NCBI GenBank assembly: GCA_026129915.1
Contig: JAHCHD010000021.1
Location: 1-45,523, forward strand
Length of the DNA: 45,523 bases
Source: Bryobacterales bacterium
GTDB lineage: Bacteria > Acidobacteriota > Terriglobia > Bryobacterales > Bryobacteraceae
Direction: 5' to 3'
Shown here: piece by piece, positions 17,825 through 27,453 of the stretch
Layout: every line of letters begins with the position of its first letter
Numbering within the stretch: the stretch's first letter is position 1
Position numbers and translations under genes: made by a program
Notes under the pieces: generated by a model
What the model saw: only the letters and a program-made list of their open reading frames with translations
What the model was told of the DNA's origin: nothing
The model's database searches: none

Positions 17825-18406
17825 CTACTTCGGACGCGGCGGGCTGATCATGATGTGCGCCCCAGGGGTGCCAGGGAACATTAGCCATGGCGAGCCCTCT
17901 GCCGGCTTCGTGGAAAGCCCTGTGGACTCCTGCGTTGCGTACGGTGTATACACCACCCAGCGCAGATAGGATTTCTCCACCTGGCCGCTGGCAGGGTCGA
18001 ACTTTGAGCCGGTTAACACATACAACATGCGAGGTTCCTTTGGCAGTTCAAGATTGCCGGCCTTGATCTCCTCGTATCGGATGTCGTTTCGCTTCTGCCC
18101 GCTAACGCCTTGCTTGGCCAGTTCCCTCCCGCGCGCCATGAAGGGTTCCAGGTCCTTGTGATAACAGGCCACATTAAAGGCCTCGCGCCGCGGGTCGCTG
18201 GCCAGACAAACAAGGTCGCCTGCGCTCTCGCGCAACGGAACCAGTTCATGGCTCGCGTTGTAGCCCAGCACGGTCGCGGTCGCGCGCAACTCCTCAGGCG
18301 CTGCCAAAACTGCTCCGGCAATCTGGTGATCGCGCGGCAGCACGTCCTGCGCAACGCCCGACGCCATCCACAAACCCGACAGACACAGAGCGATCAGAAG
18401 TTTCAT
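17825..18406 (-). CDS. Small secreted protein of unknown function
   Basis: A 193-residue protein with a clear signal peptide (KLLIALCLSGLWMASGVAQ, cut near residue 20). I do not recognise a named domain. The mature part has conserved-looking blocks with Cys residues (VCLASDPRREAFNVACYHKDLEPFM) and a C-terminal WLMFPGTPGAHIMISPP segment, consistent with a compact periplasmic or secreted fold. The ATG at 18406 is chosen because AAGGGGA lies 9 nt upstream; a GTG at 18427 is also in frame. It lies 20 nt after the FAD oxidoreductase stop and is probably the last gene of that unit. Confidence 0.75.
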   Translation of the reverse strand: MKLLIALCLSGLWMASGVAQDVLPRDHQIAGAVLAAPEELRATATVLGYNASHELVPLRESAGDLVCLASDPRREAFNVACYHKDLEPFMARGRELAKQGVSGQKRNDIRYEEIKAGNLELPKEPRMLYVLTGSKFDPASGQVEKSYLRWVVYTPYATQESTGLSTKPAEGSPWLMFPGTPGAHIMISPPRPK

Positions 18407-18426
18407 GGTCCCAGTTCCCCTTGGCA

Positions 18427-20145
18427 CTACGGTACCACTTGCACCGGCTGTTGGGCGGTGGGAGGAAGGTCAAGAATCTGCTTATCCGCCAGCATCAGTT
18501 CGCGAAGGCGTGGATAGTTCACCGCCTGGATATCCTGCCCGGCGTCAAGCGCCATACAGGCCGCCGTCGCCGCTGATTGTCCCAGCACCATAAACACCGG
18601 CTCCATGCGAATGCTGCCGAACGCAATGTGCGTCGAGGAAAGACACACGGGCACCAGCAGGTTATTCACTTGTCCGCGCGTGGGCACAATGGACTGGTAG
18701 CTGATAGGGTAAGGCTTGAACCCACCCACCTGCACGTCACCCTCGTTACGCACAAACCCTTCGGCGTCCACGTAGCGCTGCTGGTTATGGGAGTCCATAC
18801 CGTATGCGCCCATGCCTACCGAATCCTTGACGACCTCATTCGCCTGCACATGGCGTTGGCTCATCACCACCGCGCTTACCATGCGGCGCGCCTCGCGCAC
18901 ATAGAGCTGAGTGGGAAATCCACCGTTCTCCACGAACTCATCCTTGGGCCAGCCCCACTGCCTGTAGTACGCACGGATCGCCTCGGGCACCCGCGGGCTG
19001 TTTTGTACGGTCCACAGGTAGCCCTTGGTGTAGATCTGGTGGCGCTCGGTAATTTGCTCCCGCGCGTCGTAGTCGCCCTCCGGATAAAGGTAGTTCGCTC
19101 CGATGTAATCTGTCGATACCGCACCATGGTTGTTGGTGTCGGTCTTAGCGTTGGGGATAGGATCCCACTTGTTTTGTGGCGGATGATAGTGGCCGCTCTC
19201 GGCATAGCGCAACAGCAGTTCATGATCGCGCGGATCGTAGCCCGCGGGCTTCTCGATGGGCAACTGGTTGCCCTTTGCGCTCGACATACAGAGGCGGAAA
19301 CAGTAGGTTTGGATGCGGTGGTCGCCGTCACCGTCCTTGCCTGGCCCATCGGGGTTGATGATCGGAAGCAGGCCACTGTTCTTGTTTCCCGGCTGGATAT
19401 ACGGCGACACCTTGCAGGCTGGCGGGAACTGGTGCTTGGTGGCCTGGGCCACCTGCACCCCGTTCAGCGTCTCGCCATATTGCGCGTTGGCCTCGCGCCC
19501 ATACGTGTACTTCACGCCGGCCTTGGCCATCAGGTCGCCTTCATACGTGGCATCAATGAAGGCGCCTCCAATGTACTCCGTGCCATCTTCCATGCGGATG
19601 GCTTCAATCCATGGTCCTCGCATTCGCACGCCCCGCCCCGCGCGCAAATCGAGCCGCTGCTTCAGCAGCACCTCGATGCCGTGTTCGCGCATCAGGTCGT
19701 GATAGACTTCCATGGCCACCTTCGGCTCGAAGGTCCACATGGCATCCTCACCCTCCTGATTGGCGGAGCGCTTCTTTGTGTAGTAGTCCTTGCGGGACTC
19801 CCACTTCCACATGCCCTCGGGATCGTACTTGGCCTTGATGCGCTGATAATACTCACGCGCAATTCCGCCCACCACCTGCTTATTGCCGATGTCCGTCCAA
19901 CTCAGGCCGCCCGTAGTGAGACCGCCGATGTGCGTCCCTGGGTCCAGCACCAGCACCGTCTTGCCCATGCGCCGCGCCTTAACGGCGGCGGCAATGCCTG
20001 CAGACGTAGCCCCATAGATGACGATCTCAGCCTTCTTCTCTTGGGCGGCTAGGCGCTGCGCGGCCATCGTTGCAAGTAGCGGTGAGAGCATCCAGCGCAA
20101 GCTGTCGCGCCGGGTGATTTGCGAGGAAAAAGGATTCTGATGCAT
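18427..20145 (-). CDS. Tat-exported FAD-dependent oxidoreductase
   Basis: A 572-residue protein of the FAD_oxidored type. A twin-arginine-like leader (ITRRDSLRWML, residues 10-20, then a hydrophobic stretch) suggests folded export with cofactor. The dinucleotide-binding motif is IVIYGATSAGIAAAV (about 42-56), followed by a beta-2 acid (LVLDPGTHIGGLTTGG). The C-terminal FAD-contact region reads FMVLGQSAATAACMALD (about 526-542). Members are annotated loosely (xanthan lyase-like or FAD-dependent dehydrogenases); the substrate is unknown. It sits between a polytopic membrane protein upstream (55 nt) and a small secreted protein downstream (20 nt). A signal plus cofactor argues for periplasmic oxidation of an alcohol or sugar, but that is inference. 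Confidence 0.85.
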   Translation of the reverse strand: MHQNPFSSQITRRDSLRWMLSPLLATMAAQRLAAQEKKAEIVIYGATSAGIAAAVKARRMGKTVLVLDPGTHIGGLTTGGLSWTDIGNKQVVGGIAREYYQRIKAKYDPEGMWKWESRKDYYTKKRSANQEGEDAMWTFEPKVAMEVYHDLMREHGIEVLLKQRLDLRAGRGVRMRGPWIEAIRMEDGTEYIGGAFIDATYEGDLMAKAGVKYTYGREANAQYGETLNGVQVAQATKHQFPPACKVSPYIQPGNKNSGLLPIINPDGPGKDGDGDHRIQTYCFRLCMSSAKGNQLPIEKPAGYDPRDHELLLRYAESGHYHPPQNKWDPIPNAKTDTNNHGAVSTDYIGANYLYPEGDYDAREQITERHQIYTKGYLWTVQNSPRVPEAIRAYYRQWGWPKDEFVENGGFPTQLYVREARRMVSAVVMSQRHVQANEVVKDSVGMGAYGMDSHNQQRYVDAEGFVRNEGDVQVGGFKPYPISYQSIVPTRGQVNNLLVPVCLSSTHIAFGSIRMEPVFMVLGQSAATAACMALDAGQDIQAVNYPRLRELMLADKQILDLPPTAQQPVQVVP

Positions 20146-20200
20146 TGCTAGCGATTATATGCCGGAGTGCGGCCACACTGGCGCAGCAATCGGCGCATCG

Positions 20201-21508
20201 CTACATCGCTACCGCCGCGGCCCGGGCCCGTACTTCCCGCGACAGCCACCACACCGCGGCCATCGCCACCACGAACATTCCGTATTCCACGGGTACATGC
20301 GAACGTGCCGCCACTTGGGCTGCCGTCTTCACGGAAGTCACAAGGAAGGCGGCCCACAGCAACAGCCGGAAACTCATTTGGACAAGGTCATCGGGACGCG
20401 CCCGCAAGGCTTCCAGCTTGCGTCCCAGCAGTCCGGCAATCACTGCCGCAACAAGCACGGCGGCCCAGATGGGCACAAACTCCCAATCCTCAGCAAGACC
20501 CTCCGCCAGATCGAGCAGGAAGGCAAAGCTCGTAAAGGTGATCGCGATGTGCCAGGCCAATGCGTTCACGTAGAGCGCGATGAACAGCAGAACGGCGCCG
20601 ATCACCGTGTAGTTGAAGCGAAAGTCCACGAAGTATTCGAAGGAAATGCTACCGGCGATAAGTAGCGCGCTGACGGCAAGCAGCAGCATACCGCGAAAGG
20701 TTGATTGGTAAGCTCGCTCAGAGTGGTGTGCGGAAAAGTAGAGCCGCAAGGTGTCGCGCTCCTGCCACGCAGCGAGGCCCAGCGCAAGCCCGAAGAACAG
20801 GCCAAACGTGTACTCCATTCCTTTCCACCAGGGCCAGAACTGTGGGTTCAGCGCGCTGTTGCGTCCCACGGAAAGCAGTGCGCCGCCCAAGCCGAAGCCT
20901 AACCCGCCGCCCACGAACGAGTAGCCGGCAAAGCGAAGAATCGTGCGGTTCAGCGGCTTCGCCGCAAACCAAATTAGCAGCGCAATTGCACCCAAGAGCA
21001 GCCCAGCCCAAACTTCCTCACGGGGCCGGTCCAGGCGGTTCGAGAAATACACCAGTTTTGGAGCGTTTACGCCCGCCCATCCCAGCCAGGTGCCCAGCAC
21101 CATCAAGCCGAAGCCTGCCAGCATCCGGCTGGGGCGCGCCCTTGAGAGCGTCAACGCCAAGCCCACCAACGCCCCTCCCAGCAATCCCCACACCGCGCCC
21201 TTCAGTGCCAAACCAACCAGCCCCCAGACTACGGTGTTTAAGTCAGAAGCAAGGCCCACCGTCTGGCCGTAAGTCATTTGACCCCCAAAGCCGATCCCCA
21301 CCGCACCGAAGGCGGCTACCATACCAGTTCCTGGATCCCGCCTTCCCAGCAGCCACAGCAAGGCGAGAGCCACCATGGCTCCTGGGATCATGGCCCCCAG
21401 GGGACCCCCGCCAATGAAGCCGCGAAAGGCCCAGCCCAGCGACATCACCACCGCGGGGAAGGTAACGAAGAGCCACTGCGGGTGCGGAGAATGGGTATTG
21501 TCGGTCAT
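20201..21508 (-). CDS. Polytopic membrane protein of unknown function
   Basis: A 435-residue very hydrophobic protein with roughly 10-12 predicted transmembrane segments spread over the full length. It is Gly-rich in the first half ([39 protein letters not shown]), suggesting tight helix packing. I do not recognise the family and see no transporter signature. It lies 55 nt before the Tat FAD oxidoreductase on the same strand, so it could be a partner permease or anchor. Its start is 81 nt from the divergent PhyH gene, so both promoters share a short region. No strong Shine-Dalgarno precedes the ATG. Confidence 0.75.
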   Translation of the reverse strand: MTDNTHSPHPQWLFVTFPAVVMSLGWAFRGFIGGGPLGAMIPGAMVALALLWLLGRRDPGTGMVAAFGAVGIGFGGQMTYGQTVGLASDLNTVVWGLVGLALKGAVWGLLGGALVGLALTLSRARPSRMLAGFGLMVLGTWLGWAGVNAPKLVYFSNRLDRPREEVWAGLLLGAIALLIWFAAKPLNRTILRFAGYSFVGGGLGFGLGGALLSVGRNSALNPQFWPWWKGMEYTFGLFFGLALGLAAWQERDTLRLYFSAHHSERAYQSTFRGMLLLAVSALLIAGSISFEYFVDFRFNYTVIGAVLLFIALYVNALAWHIAITFTSFAFLLDLAEGLAEDWEFVPIWAAVLVAAVIAGLLGRKLEALRARPDDLVQMSFRLLLWAAFLVTSVKTAAQVAARSHVPVEYGMFVVAMAAVWWLSREVRARAAAVAM

Positions 21509-21589
21509 CAGAAAGCCTATTACACCATTTGCCGTGCCCAGGCGCGAATCACCTGCGCGAGGGCCTGCTGCTTCGATACCCTAGGTGCC

Positions 21590-22480
21590 ATGCGCGACTA
21601 TTCCGAAATCCACCAACTCGCCGGCAAGCTTTTCGCCTGGCCCCAGGATGCCTCCGCCTGGGAACCCTTCCGGCTCAGCCAGGAGCAGGTGTCGCATTTT
21701 CACGAGCATGGCTATGTGGCGGGAGTCCGCCTGCTGAACGATGCCCAAGTTGCCGCCTTGCGCGATGCATTACAGCGGCTTCTGGACCCAAACCATCCCG
21801 CCCATGCACTCTTCTACGAATTTCACTCGAACGAATCGCACGACCCCAGCACGGTCCTGTTTCATGCTCTGGGCGCATGGCGTGCCGAGGAGGCATTTCA
21901 CGACATTCTCTGGAACCCAGCTTACCTTCTGCCTGCCGCGCAACTCCTTGGGGGAAGCGTGCGTTTCTGGCACGACCAGTTGTTCTCTAAACCCGCCAAC
22001 CATGGAGGTGTGGTGGCCTGGCACCAGGACTACTCCTACTGGACACGCACCCAGCCGATGGCACATCTCACTTGCTGGATTGGTCTCGACGACAGCACCA
22101 CTGAAAACGGCTGCCTGCAGTACATCCCCGGAAGCCACCGATGGAACCTCCTGCCCATCACCGGCCTCACCGGCAACATGGACGAGATCAAAACGGTGCT
22201 TACTGAGGAACAACGCGAACAGTTCCAGCCCGTCGCCATTGAACTCCGCGCTGGTGAGTGTGCCTTCCATCATCCGCTGCTGGTACATGGATCGTTTGAG
22301 AACCGCTCCCCGCGTCCGCGCCGCGCAGCGGTCATCAACGTGTTTCGCGACGGAGTATGTTCTGACGCAAACGAGTCCCTGCTCGAAGGCGTGCCGGCAA
22401 TTCCGCGCGGAGAAGTGATGGGTGGGCAATTCTTCCCGCTACTGTTGAACCCCACAGCGGAAGGCGTCACGGTAGGTTAG
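21590..22480 (+). CDS. PhyH-family Fe(II)/2-oxoglutarate dioxygenase
   Basis: A 296-residue phytanoyl-CoA dioxygenase-family protein. The iron facial triad is visible as WHQD (H145, D147) and a distal His in [11 protein letters not shown] (H233), with a likely 2-oxoglutarate-binding Arg shortly after (RPRRAAVIN). The [10 protein letters not shown] segment is a family hallmark. It would hydroxylate a small molecule or lipid-like substrate using O2 and 2-oxoglutarate; the substrate is unknown. The ATG at 21590 is the natural start: the open frame upstream overlaps the divergent membrane-protein gene and shows no family similarity. It ends just before a strong bidirectional hairpin. Confidence 0.9.
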   Translation: MRDYSEIHQLAGKLFAWPQDASAWEPFRLSQEQVSHFHEHGYVAGVRLLNDAQVAALRDALQRLLDPNHPAHALFYEFHSNESHDPSTVLFHALGAWRAEEAFHDILWNPAYLLPAAQLLGGSVRFWHDQLFSKPANHGGVVAWHQDYSYWTRTQPMAHLTCWIGLDDSTTENGCLQYIPGSHRWNLLPITGLTGNMDEIKTVLTEEQREQFQPVAIELRAGECAFHHPLLVHGSFENRSPRPRRAAVINVFRDGVCSDANESLLEGVPAIPRGEVMGGQFFPLLLNPTAEGVTVG

Positions 22481-22543
22481 GTTGGCAAGGAATCGCCCGG
22501 CGACTGCAAGCGGAAATCGGACCACATTCTCGGCCGGCTTATA

Positions 22544-22580
22544 GTCAGGGAGCCCTTACTGGAAGGAAGGGCTCCCTGAC
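22544..22580. terminator. Perfect 14-bp hairpin between convergent genes
   Basis: GTCAGGGAGCCCTT (22544-22557) and AAGGGCTCCCTGAC (22567-22580) are exact reverse complements with a 9-nt loop. It lies between the PhyH stop (22480) and the stop of the TonB-dependent receptor (22589), so it probably terminates transcription from both directions. No long T-run flanks it. Confidence 0.75.
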
Positions 22581-22588
22581 CTGGCTAG

Positions 22589-25500
22589 CTAGAACTCCAG
22601 CTTCAGCGCGAACTGGAAGGTACGTGCCTGCGCGGCAGTACCGGTGATGGTGCCAAACGCAGTGTTGGTAGGCGCTGTGTTTGGATTGTTGAAGATGGCG
22701 CGGTTCAGTGCGTTGAAGCACTCCGCGCGGAACTGCAGCCGGGTTTGTTCATAAATGCGGAAGTTCTTGATGGCCGAGAGGTCCCACCGGTGCTGGGCAT
22801 CCCCGCGGACTCCCGAAAACCGCAACGGAAGTGTGCGGAAGTTGGAAGCAAGCTGCTGCGCGGGCACGCGATTGAAGCCTGCTTCCGTGTTAAACCATCG
22901 TTCCACTGTCCGCTCACTGGCCGGCAAGGCGATATCCTCTACGTTGCCGATGAAAATGGCATTGCCAAAGCCAAGCGGAGCTCCCGATTGGAACGTGATG
23001 ATGCCATTGAGTTGCCATCCGCCTGCGATGAAATCCACCGCGGATGGTGCGCTGGCAAGCCAACGGCGACCGCGCCCAAACGGCATCTCGTAGATGCCAC
23101 TCAACGACAGGCGATGCGGACGATCCAGGCTTCCCAACGATTCGTATGGCCTCATATCGGCTCCATTCATAAACTCGAGTGCTTCCATGGCCTTTGACCA
23201 CGTGTACGCACCCTGAATGGTGTAACCGTTTGAGAAGCGCTTCTCGATGCGGCTTTGCAGTGAGTGGTACCAGGAATAGCCAGTGGGCTCTTCCAGGGTA
23301 ATGTTTCCAAACTGCGGGAATGGCCGCAGCATGTTCGCACGCGAAATGTTCGCGCCGTAGATGGGGTCGGTCCCCCGAAAGGGGCTGGGAAACTGCTCGC
23401 TCAGGTAGGCAATGGTGGGGTTGTCCCGGAATGGGCTTGTGCTCAGGTATTCATTCGGCGTGTTGTTGATGCTGCGATTCACTGCCAGCCTCGTACCACG
23501 GTTACCAAGATAGGTTGCTTCCACTAGCAACTCCCCGACCTGTTGCTGAAGGCCCAGGCTGAACCTTTGGGCATATCCGTTCAGACGACGCTCCGGGTAC
23601 ACGGTGAAGCCCTGATTGAGATTGGTGGTGAGTCCTCCGGCTGGACCCAGTGGCGCCAGCAGGCCGTTGGGAAGCGGGTTTGAGGTGTTGGCGATAAAGC
23701 TCAAACCGTTATCCAGGGACGCCTGAATCGGCGTCGATTGGGAGAACCCGGTTTGGAGGATTGAAGTGCGGTTGATGCCCACCAGATCGTAGAAGATTCC
23801 GTAGCCGCCCCGAATCACCGTCTTCGGATGCACCGCCCAGGAGAATCCAACGCGCGGTAGGAAGTTGTTCGTTTCGGTCGTGAAGGGCGAACGTCCCAGA
23901 CTCGGGTCCCCAGCAAAGGTGAGTCCACCGCGCACCTGGAAGTTCTCCAGAGGGACTTCAGGAACTCGGTTTGTTGAGTTCGCGTAGTTCGCGCGGGCTT
24001 GCGCTTCGATGGGATTCGAGACACCCTCCGCGAAGTTCGCATTCAGCCTATCGAAGCGCTCAGTGATCGGCGTTTCGCGTTCATAACGCAATCCAAAGTT
24101 CAAGTTGAAGTTCCTCGACAATTTGAAGTCGTCGTGAAAATAGAAGCCATAGTAATTGCTGGACGCCGCCGCGCTGGCCGCTACCGCCATGGAACCGCCT
24201 GGGATTCCGAAGAGCATGCTGGCGAGTTCCAGCCCGATTGGGGGAGTGGGCGAGTTGTCAAGAGGCCCGCGTGTCCAGAGATTGCTGAACGAGAAGTCCG
24301 GTGACACGGCCTGCGGAAAACGATTCCGAAAGGCACGGTAATTGCGGACATCCGCTCCAAACTTGATGCTGTGTGCGCCCGCCAGTTTCGTGAAGTTGGC
24401 GGAGACGATATGCGTCAAACTGTTCTGGGTTCCGTCGCCACTTTCCCAGGGTGATAGTGTTGCGTACCCACTGATGGCCGTTCTCGGAAGCGTAGCTAGC
24501 GAGCCGTCCACGAGATTGGTTAGTTGGCTCGCAAAACCAAGGCCCGCCAAGTCGATCCCTTGGCTAGTGCGGCGCTCCGGGAAATCCTGGCTCGTCAGCC
24601 CATAACGCAGGTTCAGCAGAAGCGTGGGCGTGAAGACGATCACTTGGTCCAGAGCGATACCCCGGTTGATGCGATTCAGAATGATGCCGTTCACGCGGTT
24701 GTTGAAATGGTCTAGTTTGTCCTCTTCCCAAAAGTCGTAGTGGAAGCGAAAGAACACACGGTAGTTCTCGCTGAAGTTGTGATCAACGCGCCCGATGTGA
24801 ACGTAATAGTCCTCCAGCGAACGCAGATCTCCGTTGAAGTAGTTGTTGCGGAAATCGGCCGTTCCGATGCTGGTGGGCTGAGGATAGAGATTAGCGAGGT
24901 TGCTGCCTACTGTATCCAGGCGCGATTGCGGAATCACGTTGTTCGCCAGCGGCAGGCGGCTAAAGCGACCGTTCGGCGCAGCTGCGATCGTGGCCGGATC
25001 GTAAATCTGATAGATGCCTCCGACATTGAGCAGCGCGGAAAAATCGCCCCGTCGCTGGTCGGCCGTGGGAACGGTACTGGTGAAGTTTCCGGGCACAATC
25101 CATTTGTTCGCTTCCCACGCGTAGAACCAGAACGTCTTGTTCCGGCCGTCGTAGGATTTCGGAATGAACACGGGTCCGCCGACCGACGCTCCGTAACGGT
25201 TGTCCTGGTAGACCGGTTCCTTCGTGTTGTTGAGATTACTAAAGAAGTTGGGTGCGTCAAATGCATTGTTCCGCACAAACCAGTGCGCTTCTCCGTGCAG
25301 TTGGTTGGTGCCGCTTTTTGTGCTGACGTTCATCACCGAGCCAAGGGTATGGCCGATGCTCGCATCGTAGGTGGACGTCTGCATCTTGAACTCTTGAATC
25401 GCGGTCTGCGGCGGGCTGAATGCCACTCGTGCGCGACCGTTGTCCGCGAACGTGTTCGAGACGCCGTCGATCTGAAATTCGTTATTGTACTGGCCAGAGC

Positions 25501-26068
25501 CATCCGTCGATATCTGGGAACTGCCGTTGTTGAACGCGGGTTTGCGGTCGCGCATGTTCGTGCCGTTCACCACGCCAGGTGTGAGCAACGCCAGTTCAAA
25601 CGGATTGCCGGCAAGAGTGGGCAACTCCAGCACGCGGCGTTCGTCCAGCACCTGCCCCAGTGAGGGGGTAGTTGTGTCAAGCACGGGCGGTGTATCGGTT
25701 ACTTCCACTGTTTGGGTGATCTCGCCGATCTCCAGCGTGATGCTAATCTCCGTCACCTCGCCGATGCGCACCTGAATGCCATCGCGGCTGGAGCGCTTGA
25801 ATCCCTGCAACTCGGCGGAGATCGTATATGTTCCGGTGATCTGGAAAGGCAGGGCAAAACGGCCTGTCTCGTTTGTCCGGGCGCTGGCTACCACCCCGGT
25901 AGCATTGTTCGTCGCACGGATCTCCGCCCCAGCGATGCTGGCGCCGGAGGAGTCCGTCACATTACCAAGAATCGTGCCTCTTGGGTCTTGCGCAAACAAG
26001 ACGACGGCCATTGAGATTGCGAGAAAACTGATTCGGACGATGGCCATGGGCCAGCGAATTGTAGGCAT
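22589..26068 (-). CDS. Oar-like TonB-dependent receptor with carboxypeptidase-regulatory domain
   Basis: A 1159-residue outer-membrane protein. A signal peptide (ISFLAISMAVVLFAQ) is followed by an Ig-like carboxypeptidase-regulatory domain (about residues 28-110: ILGNVTDSSGASIAGAEI, TNETGRFALPF), a plug-like region (about 115-250), and a large beta-barrel ending in Phe (FQFALKLEF). This architecture is very abundant in Acidobacteriota and resembles Oar of Myxococcus. It likely imports polymers or transports/anchors surface material; the ligand is not readable. No TonB-box is obvious. AGGAG lies 7 nt before the ATG. It is monocistronic by context, with its own AT-rich upstream region and a terminator hairpin downstream. 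Confidence 0.92.
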   Translation of the reverse strand: MPTIRWPMAIVRISFLAISMAVVLFAQDPRGTILGNVTDSSGASIAGAEIRATNNATGVVASARTNETGRFALPFQITGTYTISAELQGFKRSSRDGIQVRIGEVTEISITLEIGEITQTVEVTDTPPVLDTTTPSLGQVLDERRVLELPTLAGNPFELALLTPGVVNGTNMRDRKPAFNNGSSQISTDGSGQYNNEFQIDGVSNTFADNGRARVAFSPPQTAIQEFKMQTSTYDASIGHTLGSVMNVSTKSGTNQLHGEAHWFVRNNAFDAPNFFSNLNNTKEPVYQDNRYGASVGGPVFIPKSYDGRNKTFWFYAWEANKWIVPGNFTSTVPTADQRRGDFSALLNVGGIYQIYDPATIAAAPNGRFSRLPLANNVIPQSRLDTVGSNLANLYPQPTSIGTADFRNNYFNGDLRSLEDYYVHIGRVDHNFSENYRVFFRFHYDFWEEDKLDHFNNRVNGIILNRINRGIALDQVIVFTPTLLLNLRYGLTSQDFPERRTSQGIDLAGLGFASQLTNLVDGSLATLPRTAISGYATLSPWESGDGTQNSLTHIVSANFTKLAGAHSIKFGADVRNYRAFRNRFPQAVSPDFSFSNLWTRGPLDNSPTPPIGLELASMLFGIPGGSMAVAASAAASSNYYGFYFHDDFKLSRNFNLNFGLRYERETPITERFDRLNANFAEGVSNPIEAQARANYANSTNRVPEVPLENFQVRGGLTFAGDPSLGRSPFTTETNNFLPRVGFSWAVHPKTVIRGGYGIFYDLVGINRTSILQTGFSQSTPIQASLDNGLSFIANTSNPLPNGLLAPLGPAGGLTTNLNQGFTVYPERRLNGYAQRFSLGLQQQVGELLVEATYLGNRGTRLAVNRSINNTPNEYLSTSPFRDNPTIAYLSEQFPSPFRGTDPIYGANISRANMLRPFPQFGNITLEEPTGYSWYHSLQSRIEKRFSNGYTIQGAYTWSKAMEALEFMNGADMRPYESLGSLDRPHRLSLSGIYEMPFGRGRRWLASAPSAVDFIAGGWQLNGIITFQSGAPLGFGNAIFIGNVEDIALPASERTVERWFNTEAGFNRVPAQQLASNFRTLPLRFSGVRGDAQHRWDLSAIKNFRIYEQTRLQFRAECFNALNRAIFNNPNTAPTNTAFGTITGTAAQARTFQFALKLEF

Positions 26069-26138
26069 TGGGTTACTCCTGAAGCAAAAATGAGTGCAAT
26101 CGTGCAGAAAGCCTGCGTTTTTGACGCTGGACTACTTC

Positions 26139-26166
26139 TATATAGGAAATGGTTAATCTATTGCAA
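26139..26166 (-). promoter_or_regulatory. Candidate sigma70-type promoter for the TonB-dependent receptor
   Basis: On the minus strand, TTGCAA (26166-26161) and TATATA (26144-26139) are separated by 16 nt. Both boxes match the consensus at 4 of 6 positions, and they sit in the most AT-rich stretch of the window, about 70 nt upstream of the receptor start. This is pattern matching only. Confidence 0.4.
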
Positions 26167-26486
26167 CCTATCTGCGAATTACAGTGTCTTGCGGCGCTGA
26201 CACCGGTTGAGGAGTAGAGGGGATATTGGTCTCGGCGAAGAGAATTACAAAGCTGTTGAAACAATGGAATCTACGTGTTATCCCTTCTCGTGCTGCCGTT
26301 ATTCCGGCACACACTTAGCTGACGGAGAATGAAGCAATTTTAATGTAAATCTCGCGGAATTCCAAATCGTAGAGCGCTAGCTTGTGCCATTTCAGGCGAG
26401 TGATAATTGAAAATGGTGGGCATTAGATCGCGCGGGGCCAGGCGGCAACTCCCTGTCAATCGCTGGGGTAGTGCGAGGATTTGCGG
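26167..26486. other. Non-coding, AT-richer intergenic region
   Basis: The gap between the divergent receptor and DUF1801 genes is about 418 nt, the longest gene-free stretch here. I see no plausible ORF, tRNA or strong terminator. It is clearly AT-richer than the neighbours. A TTGAAA followed 17 nt later by TATCCC on the plus strand (around 26256-26284) is a weak promoter-like pair. A regulatory RNA or binding sites cannot be excluded. Confidence 0.5.
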
Positions 26487-26891
26487 GTGCCTAACACTGA
26501 CTTTCATTCGGTTGACGAGTACATAGCAGCACAGCCGGAAGCAGTACGGCCATTGCTGGAGGAGGTGCGGCGGGCCATTCTCCAAGCCTTGCCTGCCGCG
26601 GAGGAAGTGATCTCCTACCAGATCCCCGCATACAGGGTGATGGGGACCCCAGCTATCTACTTCGCCGCCTGGAAGAGCCACTTCTCCCTATATCCCGCCA
26701 GTGCCGCTCTCATCAAGGCTTTCCTCGATGACCTGGCCCCGTACAAAGTAGAGAAAAGCACTATCCGTTTTCCGCTCTCGGGAAAAGCGCCAGCCGGTCT
26801 CATCCGAAAACTCGCGAAGTTTCGCGCCCGCGAGGTGGAGGAGTATAAGCACGCGAAGGCGGCGGCGAAGGTAGCGAGAAAGGCGAGGTAG
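26487..26891 (+). CDS. DUF1801 (YdhG-like) protein
   Basis: A 134-residue cytoplasmic protein of the DUF1801 family, also called iron-chaperone-like because of a frataxin-like fold. Family features include the N-terminal VDEYIAAQPE, EEVISYQIPAY around residues 45-55, a YFAAWKSHFSLYP strand and TIRFPLSGKAP. The C-terminus is a Lys/Ala-rich helix. Role unknown. GTG at 26487 is chosen because GAGG lies 8 nt upstream; TTG at 26481 is the other option. It is convergent with the lipoprotein gene (21-nt gap). Confidence 0.85.
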   Translation: MPNTDFHSVDEYIAAQPEAVRPLLEEVRRAILQALPAAEEVISYQIPAYRVMGTPAIYFAAWKSHFSLYPASAALIKAFLDDLAPYKVEKSTIRFPLSGKAPAGLIRKLAKFRAREVEEYKHAKAAAKVARKAR

Positions 26892-26912
26892 TGGCCACCC
26901 GGCGGCGCATGC

Positions 26913-27356
26913 TTAGTCCGCGCTGGTATGGTCGTGGATGGCCTTCCAGCCGTCGGCTGTCTTGCGCAGGACTAAAGTGAAGCGGCCAGTGGCTGGACCT
27001 CCGCCTGCTTCGGTACGCGCCAGAGCGAAGCGCCCGATCACAAACGCCACGCCGGGACCAAGAGGGCGGAACTCGAGTTCAGAAAACGTGAGCGTGCCCA
27101 TCTGCTCGCGAGTTCCGTAGGCCCGGCGGTAGCGGGCTTCCAGGCCATCGTAGCCGCGGGATACTTCCCTGCCAACAAATGTGATCTCAGCCGTACGTTC
27201 ATAGCCCTCCAGGAACCCGGCGAGATCTCCAGCATTCCAGGCAGCTTGCTGCGCTTCGAGCACAGCCATCACGGCTGCCCGCTCATCCGCACCGCCCGGA
27301 GTACAAGCTGTAAACAGCAGAACCAGTAGAGCCAGAGAGAGTGCAAGTACGCGCAT
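26913..27356 (-). CDS. NTF2-like (DUF4440/SnoaL-type) lipoprotein
   Basis: A 147-residue protein with a lipoprotein signal (LALLVLLFTAC, lipid Cys at about residue 18) and a DUF4440-type NTF2-like cone domain. Family pieces are visible: VLEAQQAAWNAGDLAGFLEGY, the RRAYG segment, and the C-terminal RKTADGWKAIHDHTS. Such domains often act as small-molecule-binding or SnoaL-like proteins; no function can be assigned. The start at 27356 is placed at the signal peptide; there is no good Shine-Dalgarno. It is divergent from doxX (97-nt gap). Confidence 0.8.
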   Translation of the reverse strand: MRVLALSLALLVLLFTACTPGGADERAAVMAVLEAQQAAWNAGDLAGFLEGYERTAEITFVGREVSRGYDGLEARYRRAYGTREQMGTLTFSELEFRPLGPGVAFVIGRFALARTEAGGGPATGRFTLVLRKTADGWKAIHDHTSAD

Positions 27357-27453
27357 AGGGCAAGCATAGCGCAAGGGAGAATCGATGCTCGCCGGGGCGC
27401 ATCTATGCAATCTACGGCAGGCGCACCTAGCGTCGCAATGCGAGGAGGAGTTG

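Noticed and set aside
18577..20052. Long plus-strand ORF opposite the FAD oxidoreductase gene
   Set aside because: It is an antisense shadow in GC-rich DNA: low-complexity His/Leu/Arg-rich translation, no family match, and the minus-strand gene is clearly real.
21278..21589. N-terminal extension of the PhyH-family ORF
   Set aside because: It overlaps the divergent membrane-protein gene, lacks family similarity, and the natural ATG at 21590 matches the family length.
26119..26144. TTGACG with TATATA on the plus strand as a promoter
   Set aside because: The two boxes are only about 14 nt apart on that strand; a better spaced minus-strand pair exists in the same stretch.
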